From the NCBI GenBank assembly GCA_024684455.1, contig JAIKWU010000013.1, forward strand, positions 121,361 through 185,360: a DNA stretch of 64,000 nucleotides. The letters run 5' to 3'. Below are positions 40,102 through 49,246 of the stretch, piece by piece; position 1 is the stretch's first letter, and each line of letters begins with the position of its first letter. This DNA is from Bacteroidaceae bacterium (GTDB lineage Bacteria > Bacteroidota > Bacteroidia > Bacteroidales > Bacteroidaceae). The notes below the pieces were generated by a model that saw only the letters and a list, made by a program, of their open reading frames with translations, was not told the origin of the DNA and did not search any database. The position numbers were made by a program, and so were the translations under genes.

Positions 40102-43100
40102 TTAGAAGGGGACTTGCGGCTGTTCCGGCTCCACCACTGGCGGCTGCTGGGTGTCAGGTCCCGCCATCGGCGAGCGTTCAAAGTCGACGTCCATGGAGCG
40201 ACGCAGAATGTCGTAATTGAGTGCAACAGCACTGGTAACTTTTGTCTTTGACTGCATAATCCGCGTCATTGTCATGTTAGCCTTGACAATGACGCCGGAA
40301 AATGCATCCTTTTCATCTTCGGGATGCACGGGGACCTCTACGGCCTCCAGCCACTTGAATCGTGTATTGTTGACCTGTCCGATGTAAGAAGGGTGGGATT
40401 TAAGATTTATCTCCAGCGTCGAAAGCGACAGCGGCTTGCCGTCCTTGGCAACCGCAGAGGCATACATCTGATGGATGCTCTTCAAGTTCATATAGAGTAC
40501 TTGTGTGTCAGCAGGCTTCAGGGAATGTGCCACGCCCCCGGTAAGTGTGACAGTACCAGGCGTAGCAATCTTGAAGTCTCGTCCCTGCCGAATGCGTCCA
40601 CTGTCAATGAGTGTATCGACGGTCGAAAAGAAAACTGCCAGTTTGTCCGTCCTGGTGAGCATGGAAATCTGCGAGCGTACTTTCTCGACAGCCAGGCGCA
40701 GAAACTCGTTGTAGGTAAACGGCAGCGGCAAGTGAGGTGCGTGCTGCTCGATGAGCTTGCACATAGCCAGGAACATCGACATGGTGGCAATGAGTCGAGC
40801 CTGTTCGCCGGATCGGCTGCTGGTAGATTCGACATTGCTTTGGAGTTCGCGTGCACATTGCTGCTGGATGTCGCGGAAGAATTGTCGAACGACAGGACGC
40901 AACTTCAGCACTTCGAGCAGCAGGTAAGAAAGTCCGGCTTCCTCGGCCGATTTTAACTCACGGAATATCTGCTGAGCGTGCTCGGTGTTGATGCGCTCCG
41001 ACTTCGGCACCTCGCACAGCACGACGCGGTTGGTCAGGGCGTTGTCGTCTTTCTGCGGCGACTCCTGGCCCAGCAAGATGACAGGGGCGTGTACCTTCGA
41101 CACCTCGATGTCGTTGGTACTGGCGGACTTTCGCTTTTGCGCTCCTTCACCGTCATAGACGACGGACTTCAGACCCTGGAACTTGCGGTCGCTGATCATG
41201 TCATCGTTATACTCTTCCATTATCTGCGGCACGTCACGGAAGCGTTCGAGCACCGAGAAGAACGCAGCATCAGTACCGCTGTTCAGGTTGAACGATGGAG
41301 CAAGAGGCGAAATGAAGAGTGAACGGATGGAAAGTGCAATCTGTGTCTTACCCGACATGGTCGGTCCGAGGAAGAACAACGACGTGAAGATACGGGCGAT
41401 AGGCCAGATGTCCGAGCGGAAGGCACACATGATGGAGTAGATGATGGCCCACTTGCCGTTGTCGTTGATGCCATAGACCTCGTTCATCAGCTGCGCCCAC
41501 CGTTCGAAGGTGATGCGTCGGTTTTGTGGCGTGTCCTTGTACGCCAGCCAACGGTCCTGCTCATAGCGGTCGTTGTCCTGGCGTGCACCGGCATTGACCA
41601 CACTGAAGGCTGGAGAGTAGAAGATGTCGTCGCCATGGCGCATCAAGCCCAGTTCGTCTGCCAGTTCGAACTTCCACTCGCCACCGACTTCGTGGTAGAT
41701 GCCGTTGGCAAAGCAGAAACAGTTTTCCGGCTGCTGCCCGAACACCTTCAGTTCCGTACATTTGGGAAAGTTGTAGGAGATGCAGTTCCAGATGCGGGCA
41801 TAGTCCTGGGCCGTCCCGTTCTCAAAGTTGTAGGCGCCTTCGTTGATCAACATCTCACTGAAGGTGGAAAGCTTGGCAAACACACTCGACGGCCATTCCA
41901 CGTATGTAGGTTTATCGACGTACATACGGTTGAGTTTGATGACACGGCGGTTGTCTTCCTTGTTCGGAGCATAGACGTGAAAGAGCGGCACGATGTAGAA
42001 GTCACCGACTCGACGGAAAGAATTGTTGTCCGTCTTGAACATGTAGCAGACGGGCGTGCCGTCCTTCTTGCGGATGACAGGGAAGAAACCGTAGCGTTTC
42101 AGCATCTTCATGTACTCTTCGCTATCCTCCACATAATCCGGAACGCGCTCGGTGTCGATACCCACCAGTTCCTCGTCGATGAAACTCCGCTCGCGCGACA
42201 TACGCTTGGCTGACTTGCGCTCGTTCAAGTAAGGCCGCAGGATGTCCTTCAACTGCGAGGCCTTCAGTTTCAGTATTTCCGCCCAGCGCGGCAGATTGAT
42301 GGTCAGCACGCCCTCATTGGCGTAACTCATCAATTCGGCACAGCGTCCGATGTATTCGTTGACTTCCTCTGGGCGGTTGGTTTCCTCAATGAGGTTCTGA
42401 TAAAAATACAGGTAGCAATAGACCAGGCTGTTGGGTTCGTCCCCATACCATGTATCGACGGTACAACCCCGCTTAAAGAGTTCCTTCAGCAACAGCATAT
42501 CGTCCGACTCATGGCGGCGGTCAGCCTCCCAGTTCGGCTTATGGACGATGAAGTTGTTCGAAACGCGCATCAGGTTGGTGATGGCATCCGCGTCAGGACG
42601 GCCATACCAGAACACGCAGGGAATACGTTTGCCGACACGTTCCAGGAAAGAATCAAACGAAGAGGTCAGGTGCAGTTCCGCATCGTCGTCACCCAAAAGG
42701 AGTTCGTGGGCTTCTTCTAGGCCATAAAAGCCTGGTTGGAATTCCTCAGGCTGTTCCGGCAACTTCACTTTCTCAGCCATCTGCTCCAACTGCTCGGCAG
42801 AAAGGGACGTGATGCCTGCAAGTTTAGCGAGGAACTGCTGTCTGATGACTGTGTCACGTTCCATCGCCACGACACCCACAATCTGCTTCACAGCCTCGAG
42901 ACGGGCATATTCATCCTGACCGTCGGTCAGTAACACACGTGTCAGAAATTCCACATAACCCATCTCCGCTTTAGAGATAAAGTCGGACATATGCGAACGC
43001 ATGGCCTTCATCAAGTCGTTAGGGTCCTGTCCGTCCGGCAAGGCGATACACCGCACTCGGAATCCTTCTCTGACGAGTTCCGGCAAGTGCTTCACCGCGG

Positions 43101-44040
43101 CTGCTTGTCCGGCACGGTCGCCGTCATAGACGAACACCACATTTTGCGTAAAGCCCTTCAGCAAATGCCGTTGGTCGGCAGTGAAGGCAGTTCCGCTGCC
43201 TGCCACGACGTTTTTGATACCGCACTCTGCGAAACTCAGCACATCGAACTGACCTTCGACGATATACACCTTGTCGGCTTTCTGGATGGCATTGCGCGCC
43301 TGGTAGAGTCCGTAGACATTCTTCCCCTTCGTGAATACTGGTGTCTCGCCCGTATTCTTGTACTTCGCTTTCTGGTCATTGATGGCCCGCCCCGTAAAGC
43401 CGACCACCTGCCCGCGTTTGTCAAAGAAAGGGAAGAGGATGCGCTGCCAGAACGTGTCGCGCAGGCGTCCTTTCTCTTCGTCCTTCCAGGACACGCCGGC
43501 AGTCACGAGGTATTCTTCCTTGCACCCGGCAGCCAGCAGGTTTTTGGTCAGTCCGTCGAAGTCGAACGCAAAACCGATACCGTATGCAGCCACCGTTTCG
43601 GCACTGATACCACGTGCGGCCACATACGCCTGTGCGTCCGCCGTCTTGTCATAGTTGCGCTGGAACTCTTGAGCAGCACGTGTTAGTACCACGCGAATGC
43701 TCTCACGGATATCGTTCTCTTTCTGCTGCTCGGGCGTCAGTTCCACATCAGGAACTTCAATGCCATGCCGCTTGCCCAGCAGCCGTACAGCATCGGGAAA
43801 CGACAGGCCATCGTGTTTCATCCGATAGCTGACGACGTTGCCTCCCTCGCCACATACAAAGCACTTGAAAATATTCTTTGCCGGATTGACGCAAAAACTG
43901 GGATGATGGTCGTCGTGAAACGGACAGCAGCCTACATAGTTGATGCCGACCTTGCGCAATGCCACATCTTCTTTCACTTCATCGACGATGCTCACGTCCG
44001 CATTGATGCGATCAACTATTTCCTGCGGTATCTTGCTCAT
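40102..44040 (-). CDS. primase-helicase-like replication protein
   Basis: 1312 residues from ATG 44040 (a TTG lies three codons upstream). The N-terminal zinc module has CC-PFHDDHHPSF and CFVCGEGG (Cys39, His42, Cys60, Cys63) as in DnaG. The TOPRIM core has VYIVEGQFDVLSF and VFVYDGDRAGQAA. The C-terminal half (about 500-1250) has a Walker A motif GPTMSGKT (Lys898), a Walker B-like IMEEYNDD and an arginine-rich sensor region, so it is probably an ATPase/helicase. One polypeptide would then prime and unwind. The remaining residues (about 480-890) are unassigned. It is the main early replication gene. Confidence 0.85.
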   Translation of the reverse strand: MSKIPQEIVDRINADVSIVDEVKEDVALRKVGINYVGCCPFHDDHHPSFCVNPAKNIFKCFVCGEGGNVVSYRMKHDGLSFPDAVRLLGKRHGIEVPDVELTPEQQKENDIRESIRVVLTRAAQEFQRNYDKTADAQAYVAARGISAETVAAYGIGFAFDFDGLTKNLLAAGCKEEYLVTAGVSWKDEEKGRLRDTFWQRILFPFFDKRGQVVGFTGRAINDQKAKYKNTGETPVFTKGKNVYGLYQARNAIQKADKVYIVEGQFDVLSFAECGIKNVVAGSGTAFTADQRHLLKGFTQNVVFVYDGDRAGQAAAVKHLPELVREGFRVRCIALPDGQDPNDLMKAMRSHMSDFISKAEMGYVEFLTRVLLTDGQDEYARLEAVKQIVGVVAMERDTVIRQQFLAKLAGITSLSAEQLEQMAEKVKLPEQPEEFQPGFYGLEEAHELLLGDDDAELHLTSSFDSFLERVGKRIPCVFWYGRPDADAITNLMRVSNNFIVHKPNWEADRRHESDDMLLLKELFKRGCTVDTWYGDEPNSLVYCYLYFYQNLIEETNRPEEVNEYIGRCAELMSYANEGVLTINLPRWAEILKLKASQLKDILRPYLNERKSAKRMSRERSFIDEELVGIDTERVPDYVEDSEEYMKMLKRYGFFPVIRKKDGTPVCYMFKTDNNSFRRVGDFYIVPLFHVYAPNKEDNRRVIKLNRMYVDKPTYVEWPSSVFAKLSTFSEMLINEGAYNFENGTAQDYARIWNCISYNFPKCTELKVFGQQPENCFCFANGIYHEVGGEWKFELADELGLMRHGDDIFYSPAFSVVNAGARQDNDRYEQDRWLAYKDTPQNRRITFERWAQLMNEVYGINDNGKWAIIYSIMCAFRSDIWPIARIFTSLFFLGPTMSGKTQIALSIRSLFISPLAPSFNLNSGTDAAFFSVLERFRDVPQIMEEYNDDMISDRKFQGLKSVVYDGEGAQKRKSASTNDIEVSKVHAPVILLGQESPQKDDNALTNRVVLCEVPKSERINTEHAQQIFRELKSAEEAGLSYLLLEVLKLRPVVRQFFRDIQQQCARELQSNVESTSSRSGEQARLIATMSMFLAMCKLIEQHAPHLPLPFTYNEFLRLAVEKVRSQISMLTRTDKLAVFFSTVDTLIDSGRIRQGRDFKIATPGTVTLTGGVAHSLKPADTQVLYMNLKSIHQMYASAVAKDGKPLSLSTLEINLKSHPSYIGQVNNTRFKWLEAVEVPVHPEDEKDAFSGVIVKANMTMTRIMQSKTKVTSAVALNYDILRRSMDVDFERSPMAGPDTQQPPVVEPEQPQVPF

Positions 44041-44437
44041 AATGATCAAATAATTCTAACTGTGAAGCCTCCAGGAGTTTCACCCACTCTTCATCTCTAA
44101 AGTTAAAAGCACGTGCAATCTTGCGAAGTTCGTCCTCCGTCGGATTAGCATAGCCAAACGCAAGGGACGTCCACCGCTTTTGTCCGATGCCCACCTGCTC
44201 GTAAAACTCTCTTGTCGGCGTAAACCACTTTGGGTCGCCAAATTTAATACGAAGCAGATGAACGACAGTAGGACTTTTCACCTGCCTGCCTACGGGCAGA
44301 CGATGACGGTACATGAACAGCTTGACCGCATTCTCCGAACGCCCAAGCGCATCCGCCATCTGTTTGATGGTATATGACCGCATGTTCTCCATCAGGAACC
44401 GCTTTTCGTCTTCCGTCCAGTTACCGTTCCACTTCAT
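44012..44437 (-). CDS. SANT/Myb-like HTH protein
   Basis: 141 residues from ATG 44437, whose ATG overlaps the preceding stop (ATGA). The N terminus WTEDEKRFLMENMRSYTIKQ followed by MADALGRSENAVKLFMYRHRL is a clear SANT/Myb-type helix-turn-helix. The rest is helical. Its 3' end overlaps the primase start by 29 bp. It may recruit the replication protein to its site or regulate early genes. Confidence 0.65.
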   Translation of the reverse strand: MKWNGNWTEDEKRFLMENMRSYTIKQMADALGRSENAVKLFMYRHRLPVGRQVKSPTVVHLLRIKFGDPKWFTPTREFYEQVGIGQKRWTSLAFGYANPTEDELRKIARAFNFRDEEWVKLLEASQLELFDHYEQDTAGNS

Positions 44438-44667
44438 GCTTTTACTTCTATTTCTGTCCAAATCAGGCTCTCGTCTATGCCGTATTGCTCGAACAAGGCA
44501 GTAATAGCCTCATACTCATCTATGCGCGTAACGTTGTTGCGTTTATAAAACAATCCTGATTCTGTGCTGAGCCCAAGAATTTGACGAAGTTCTGTATTAA
44601 ATTCCTTTACCTTGCCAACAGGCAAAAGTTCCAACCCCTGAGCAAATGAGAACTGCTTTCTGACCAT
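44434..44667 (-). CDS. small early phage protein
   Basis: 77 residues, first gene of the early operon. The N-terminal part (SFAQGLELLPVGKVKEFN) is mixed; the C-terminal part is acidic (SLIWTEIEVKA). It is led by the TAACTTTG promoter at 44717-44724 opposite the repressor. Function unknown; a Cro-like role is possible from position. Confidence 0.5.
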   Translation of the reverse strand: MVRKQFSFAQGLELLPVGKVKEFNTELRQILGLSTESGLFYKRNNVTRIDEYEAITALFEQYGIDESLIWTEIEVKA

Positions 44668-44716
44668 AATTGAAGATTAGTTGATAATTTTGAAAGTAAT
44701 AAATATTTTTTCGCTG

Positions 44717-44820
44717 CAAAGTTAAAAACAATTTTTCATTTATTGAAATGTTTTTATAAATTTTTTGCATTTAATTTTCATTTATTATTATCTTTCTTTC
44801 AAATTCTTTCATTAACTTTG
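44717..44820. promoter_or_regulatory. lysogeny switch: divergent promoters
   Basis: TAACTTTG boxes on the minus strand (44717-44724, early operon) and plus strand (44813-44820, repressor) lie back to back. The gap holds repeated TTTTCATTTATT blocks (around 44734 and 44776), possible operator sites for the repressor. The ATG codons are at 44667 and 44843. Confidence 0.6.
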
Positions 44821-44842
44821 TATATACCAAATACTTAATATT

Positions 44843-45187
44843 ATGTTTTACGAAACAATCATCAACAATATTCGAAAGATAATGAGCGATAGGCGTTTGA
44901 CGCAAGAAATCATTTCGAATTACGCTGGTATCCATTCCTCGCAAATGAGCAAAGTTTTGAACTTCACAATCACGCTCAGCTACAAACAACTTTCAAATCT
45001 TGCATCTGGGTTGGGAATGCGCGAAATAGACATCATTACTTACCCGGAAGTCTATGTACCTCGCAATTTAGCAGAAAAAAACGATGATACAGAGGTTGTT
45101 CTGCAACTGAAGCTTAGAAAAGACAAATCAGACCAAATACTGAAACTAGTGTTCGGTGAAAACAATATCGAAATACTTAACAAATAA
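44843..45187 (+). CDS. XRE-like repressor
   Basis: 114 residues. The N-terminal helix-turn-helix is TQEIISNYAGIHSSQMSKVLN (about 20-40), then a helix YKQLSNLASGLGM, as in cI/Cro-like XRE proteins. A short C-terminal extension (KSDQILKLVFGENNIEILNK) may oligomerise. No RecA-type cleavage site is visible, so induction may differ from lambda. The gene is transcribed away from the early operon and next to attR, a typical repressor place. Confidence 0.7.
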   Translation: MFYETIINNIRKIMSDRRLTQEIISNYAGIHSSQMSKVLNFTITLSYKQLSNLASGLGMREIDIITYPEVYVPRNLAEKNDDTEVVLQLKLRKDKSDQILKLVFGENNIEILNK

Positions 45188-45285
45188 TATACAAATGATA
45201 GACGGCCAACACGAGATATGCCAAAAACAAAGGGGATAAATGTCTGAAAATCAGGATGCGGAAAATGGCGAAAGCGCGTCGTACA

Positions 45286-45301
45286 TCCTGCCTCCGCAAC
45301 T
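45286..45301 (+). repeat. attR core
   Basis: The 16-mer identical to 5528-5543. The upstream flank is phage DNA; the downstream flank is the original chromosomal sequence, starting with the tRNA terminator. Confidence 0.9.
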
Positions 45302-45309
45302 CAGAGAGA

Positions 45310-45341
45310 AACAACGTACGCATCCGTACGTTGTTTTTTTG
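45310..45341 (+). terminator. chromosomal terminator originally serving tRNA-fMet
   Basis: AACAACGTACG/CGTACGTTGTT stem (45310-45320 with 45325-45335) and a T run. It lies 9 bp after attR, where the tRNA terminator would be before integration. Confidence 0.8.
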
Positions 45342-45746
45342 TTTTGGGATGGATGTGGAAGGTGACCTCAAAGGGAGAACTATGAAGGCGGAGTTTTCCT
45401 TAAACACCTTTTTTACACGTCAATCTTCTTCAATCTCAAAATAAATATGATTTCAGCAGATTGACGACAAGATTCATGCAGATTGACGTGTAAAAATTAG
45501 GGTGTCCATGTTGGAGAGGAGAAAATCAATCGGGACGCCCCACGGTCGTCCCTACAAGGTTCTCCCACTCATGGAGTCAAAGGCGGCTCCGAACACGGCA
45601 AAACCTTTCAAAAGTGGGAAACTTTGGAAAGCCTCAATTTGGAAAAGTTTTCCGTTTTCATTTTTCAACCACTTATAAATCAAATGTATAACTTTTTTTA
45701 ACACAGAAAAAGTTTTCCAAAAGGTACAGCGTATTGTTTTTTATTG
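45342..45746. other. intergenic region upstream of nrdD
   Basis: No gene is seen. It holds a 17-bp perfect inverted repeat (45410-45426 with 45480-45496), a third copy of the AGATTGACG core (45458-45466) and a GGGACG/CGTCCC hairpin near 45533-45553. It probably carries control elements or a relic. Confidence 0.5.
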
Positions 45747-45858
45747 TACCTTTGCAAAAGTTTTGGGTCTGCCTCCTGACCATGACGAAAACGCGGTGCA
45801 TTTTAACATGGGGCAGACACGAAAGAGAGGCTTATTACATCTAACATCTATACGAACT
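45747..45858 (+). promoter_or_regulatory. nrdD promoter and leader
   Basis: TACCTTTG at 45747-45754, followed by a leader of about 97 nt. A GTCTGCC/GGCAGAC pair (45767-45773 with 45812-45818) could fold into a stem near its start. Confidence 0.55.
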
Positions 45859-48108
45859 ATGATTCAGACAGTTTTGAAGCGCGACGGACGCACCGTCGGC
45901 TTCAACGAGCAGAAAATCATGGCTGCCATCCGTAAGGCCATGATGCACACGGACAAGGGTGAGGACGAACAACTCATCCAGAAGATTACCGATCACATCG
46001 CCGTGCATGGAAACACACAGATGACGGTCGAGGAGATTCAGGACGCCGTCGAGGTGGAACTGATGAAGTCGTCGCGTAAGGACGTTGCACAGCGCTACAT
46101 TGCCTACCGCAATCAGCGCTCAATTGCCCGCAAGGCGAAGACGCGCGATGTGTTCCTTGAAATCATCAACATCAAGAACAACGACATCACACGCGAGAAT
46201 GCGAACATGAACGCCGACACGCCCGCTGGCATGATGATGAAGTTCGCGAGCGAGGCCACCAAGCCGTTCGTCGATGACTATTTGCTGAGCGAAGAGGTGC
46301 GCGATGCCGTCGTACACAACTACCTGCACATCCACGACAAGGACTACTATCCGACGAAGTCGCTGACCTGCGTTCAGCATCCGCTCGACCATATCCTCAA
46401 CGGAGGATTTGCTGCGGGCCACGGCTCATCACGTCCTGCCAAGCGCATTGAGACGGCTGCTATCATTGCGTGCATCTCAATGGAGACGGCTCAGAACGAG
46501 ATGCACGGCGGACAGGCCATTCCGGCGTTCGACTTCTACCTCGCTCCTTTCGTTCGTGCGTCGTTCCAGGAGGAGGTGAAAATTGCTGCCGCACTGGCTG
46601 GTGAAGACTGCTCCGACCTGCTCGATGCCCAGTTCGACGACTATGAAGAGCGTCCGCTCGACGGCCTGACAGGCAAGCAGCGCGTGCTGCAACATGCCAT
46701 CAACCGCACCGTCGGTCGTGTTCACCAGGCCATGGAGGCATTCATCCACAACATGAACACCATCCACTCGCGCGGTGGCAACCAGGTAGTGTTCTCCAGC
46801 ATCAACTACGGTACGGACACGAGTGCCGAGGGTCGCTGCATCATGCGCGAAATCTTGAAGAGCACGTATGAAGGCGTGGGCAACGGCGAGACAGCCATCT
46901 TCCCCATTCAAATCTGGAAAAAGAAGCGTGGTGTGAACTACCTGCCCGAGGACCGCAACTACGACCTCTACCTGTTGTCATGCAAAGTCAGCGCACGCCG
47001 TTTCTTCCCCAACTTCCTCAACCTCGACGCGACGTTCAACCAAGACCCCGACTGGCGTGCCGACGACCCGCTGCGCTACGAGCACGAAGTCGCCACGATG
47101 GGCTGCCGTACCCGCGTCTTTGAGAACCGCTTCGGACCGAGAACGTCTATCGGCCGCGGCAATCTGTCGTTCTCCACCATCAACATAGTGCGCCTCGCCA
47201 TCGAGTGCATGGACGTGAAGGACAAGGAAGAACGCATCAACCTCTTCTTTTCCAAACTTGACAATCTGCTTGAAATCACCGCCAAGCAACTCGAAGACCG
47301 CTTCCAGTTCCAGAAGACCGCCTATGCCAAGCAGTTCCCGCTGCTCATGCGCAGCCTTTGGATCGGTGCCGAAAAACTCGGGCCGAATGACACCATCGAG
47401 AGTGTCATCAACCAAGGCACACTAGGCATCGGCTTCATCGGCTTGGCAGAATGTCTCAAGGCCCTCGTCGGTAAGCATCACGGCGAAAGCCAGAAAGCAC
47501 AAGAACTCGGTCTGAAGATTGTGGAATACATGCGTCAGCGCGCCAACGACTTCAGCGAGCGCTACCACCACAACTACTCCGTGCTGGCCACGCCTGCCGA
47601 AGGTCTCGCAGGCCGCTTCACCAAGCGCGACCGCAAGGAGTTCGGCGTCATCCCCGGCGTCACCGACCGCGACTACTACACCAACTCCAACCACGTACCC
47701 GTCTATTACAAGTGCAGCGCACGCCACAAGGCTGAGGTCGAGGCTCCGTACCACGAAATCACACGCGCCGGCCACATCTTCTATGTCGAGATTGACGGTG
47801 ATGCCACGCACAATCCGCAGGTCATCATGAACATCGTCGATATGATGGACCAGATGAACATGGGCTACGGTTCTGTCAACCACAACCGCAACCGCTGCAT
47901 GGACTGCGGCTACGAGAACGCCGACCCCGCCATGAAGGTGTGTCCGAAGTGCGGCAGCAAGCACATCGACCGCCTGCAGCGCATCACTGGCTACCTCGTG
48001 GGTACGACCGACCGCTGGAATGCGGGCAAACTTGCCGAACTGAACGACCGCGTCACCCACGTTGATAGTGGCAACCAACTGCCTCTGTTCCAAGACGAAA
48101 GACTATGA
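45859..48108 (+). CDS. nrdD: anaerobic ribonucleoside-triphosphate reductase
   Basis: 749 residues from ATG 45859 (MIQTVLKRDGRTVGF), chosen because an ATP-cone domain begins there; upstream in-frame ATGs lie in the leader. Order: ATP cone (about 1-100), glycyl-radical barrel (100-670), and a C-terminal zinc site (about 680-698, CMDC...CPKC) followed by the radical loop RITGYLVGTTDRWN with Gly711. It reduces NTPs to dNTPs using formate or a thiol in the absence of oxygen. The stop overlaps nrdG. Confidence 0.96.
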   Translation: MIQTVLKRDGRTVGFNEQKIMAAIRKAMMHTDKGEDEQLIQKITDHIAVHGNTQMTVEEIQDAVEVELMKSSRKDVAQRYIAYRNQRSIARKAKTRDVFLEIINIKNNDITRENANMNADTPAGMMMKFASEATKPFVDDYLLSEEVRDAVVHNYLHIHDKDYYPTKSLTCVQHPLDHILNGGFAAGHGSSRPAKRIETAAIIACISMETAQNEMHGGQAIPAFDFYLAPFVRASFQEEVKIAAALAGEDCSDLLDAQFDDYEERPLDGLTGKQRVLQHAINRTVGRVHQAMEAFIHNMNTIHSRGGNQVVFSSINYGTDTSAEGRCIMREILKSTYEGVGNGETAIFPIQIWKKKRGVNYLPEDRNYDLYLLSCKVSARRFFPNFLNLDATFNQDPDWRADDPLRYEHEVATMGCRTRVFENRFGPRTSIGRGNLSFSTINIVRLAIECMDVKDKEERINLFFSKLDNLLEITAKQLEDRFQFQKTAYAKQFPLLMRSLWIGAEKLGPNDTIESVINQGTLGIGFIGLAECLKALVGKHHGESQKAQELGLKIVEYMRQRANDFSERYHHNYSVLATPAEGLAGRFTKRDRKEFGVIPGVTDRDYYTNSNHVPVYYKCSARHKAEVEAPYHEITRAGHIFYVEIDGDATHNPQVIMNIVDMMDQMNMGYGSVNHNRNRCMDCGYENADPAMKVCPKCGSKHIDRLQRITGYLVGTTDRWNAGKLAELNDRVTHVDSGNQLPLFQDERL

Positions 48109-48611
48109 TCAGACTACTGGACATTGTGGAGGACACCATGGTCGATGGTCCAGGCTTGCGCACAAGCATCTACTGCGCAGGCTGCGACCATCGATGCCCT
48201 GGCTGTCACAATCCTCAGTCGTGGGAGATGCAAGGCGGCCACGAGGTGTCGGTCGAGGAAATCATGGCCGTCATCGAGGCCGACCCGTTTGCCAACGTCA
48301 CCTTCAGCGGTGGCGACCCGATGTTCCAACCCGAAGCCTTCAGCGAACTGGCGGAGACCATCCGCAGCCGCACCACGAAGGACATCTGGTGCTACACCGG
48401 CTTCACGTTCGAGGCACTGCTCCAGATGCCTCGTCAACGTCGTCTTTTACAACTCTGCGACGTGCTCGTCGATGGTCCTTATGTCGAACGTCTTCGCGAC
48501 CCCGACCTGCTCTTCCGTGGCAGCACCAACCAGCGCATCATCGACGTGGCCGCCTCACTTCAGCAAGGCCAGGTCGTCCTTTGGCACGATCCCATGAGCA
48601 TGGCCTCATAA
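48105..48611 (+). CDS. nrdG: anaerobic ribonucleotide reductase activating protein
   Basis: 168 residues. A radical-SAM motif CDHRCPGC (CX3CX2C, about residue 27-34) preceded by GPGLRTSIYCAG; later TFSGGDPMFQ is the SAM-binding GGE-like motif. It generates the glycyl radical on NrdD. The start overlaps the nrdD stop by 4 bp (ATGA), so they are translationally coupled. Confidence 0.95.
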   Translation: MIRLLDIVEDTMVDGPGLRTSIYCAGCDHRCPGCHNPQSWEMQGGHEVSVEEIMAVIEADPFANVTFSGGDPMFQPEAFSELAETIRSRTTKDIWCYTGFTFEALLQMPRQRRLLQLCDVLVDGPYVERLRDPDLLFRGSTNQRIIDVAASLQQGQVVLWHDPMSMAS

Positions 48612-48623
48612 AACACAAATACA

Positions 48624-49244
48624 ATGGCAAAAGTTCTCCTTATCAACGGAAGTCCGCGCGAGCATGGCAACACGCGGATGGCACTCGAAGAAGTGGCCAA
48701 GACACTCAATGCCGAGGGTGTCGAAACCCTGATTGTCAATATCGGCAAGCAAGCCATGCAGGGCTGCATCGCCTGCGGATGGTGTGGCCGTAACGGGCGC
48801 TGCACCTACAACGACCAAGTCTATGAGCAAATCCTCAACGCTGTGCGCGAGGGCATCGACGGCTATGTCATCGGTTCGCCTGTCTATTACGGCGGCCCCA
48901 ACGGTTCGCTCTGTGCGCTGATGGACCGCGTGTGCTATTCGCTCGGCCGCTACATGCAGTTCCGACCTGCCGCCAGCGTCGTCGTTTGCCGCCGTGGTGG
49001 TGCCAGTGCCGCCTTTGACCGTCTCAATAAGTATTTCACCATCCTCAACATGCCCGTTGTCTCCTCGCAGTATTGGAACATGGTCTATGGCCAGACGCCC
49101 GGTCAGGTGGCTCAGGACGAGGAAGGCATGCAGACCATGCGCCAACTTGGCCGCAACATGGCGTGGATGATTCAGCGTCTCGATGTGAACGGCAGTCCTC
49201 TGCCCGAAAAGGAAGACCCCGCACGCACCAATTTCATACGCTAA
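48624..49244 (+). CDS. flavodoxin-like NAD(P)H-dependent FMN protein
   Basis: 206 residues. The N-terminal KVLLINGSPREHGNTRMALE is the FMN phosphate-binding loop of the flavodoxin/NADPH-dependent FMN reductase fold. CIACGWCGRNGRC gives a Cys cluster seen in iron-sulfur flavoproteins (Isf-like), though full [4Fe-4S] binding cannot be concluded. GSPVYYGGPNGSL is the second flavin loop. It is 12 bp after nrdG, so it may supply electrons to the anaerobic reductase pathway. Confidence 0.8.
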   Translation: MAKVLLINGSPREHGNTRMALEEVAKTLNAEGVETLIVNIGKQAMQGCIACGWCGRNGRCTYNDQVYEQILNAVREGIDGYVIGSPVYYGGPNGSLCALMDRVCYSLGRYMQFRPAASVVVCRRGGASAAFDRLNKYFTILNMPVVSSQYWNMVYGQTPGQVAQDEEGMQTMRQLGRNMAWMIQRLDVNGSPLPEKEDPARTNFIR

Positions 49245-49246
49245 TC

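Larger units (their letters stand above)
5528..45301. mobile_element. complete-looking siphovirus-type prophage in tRNA-fMet
   Basis: It is bounded by a 16-bp perfect direct repeat (TCCTGCCTCCGCAACT), the left copy being the tRNA 3' end. It contains a tyrosine integrase, repressor, replication protein, protease, capsid, terminase, portal, tape measure, tail hub, fibre, holin, spanin-like protein and endolysin. The head and tail genes lie in a continuous minus-strand set with four-base ATGA overlaps. Size is 39.8 kb. No transposase or conjugation genes are seen. No broken core gene was noticed, so it may be inducible. Confidence 0.93.
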
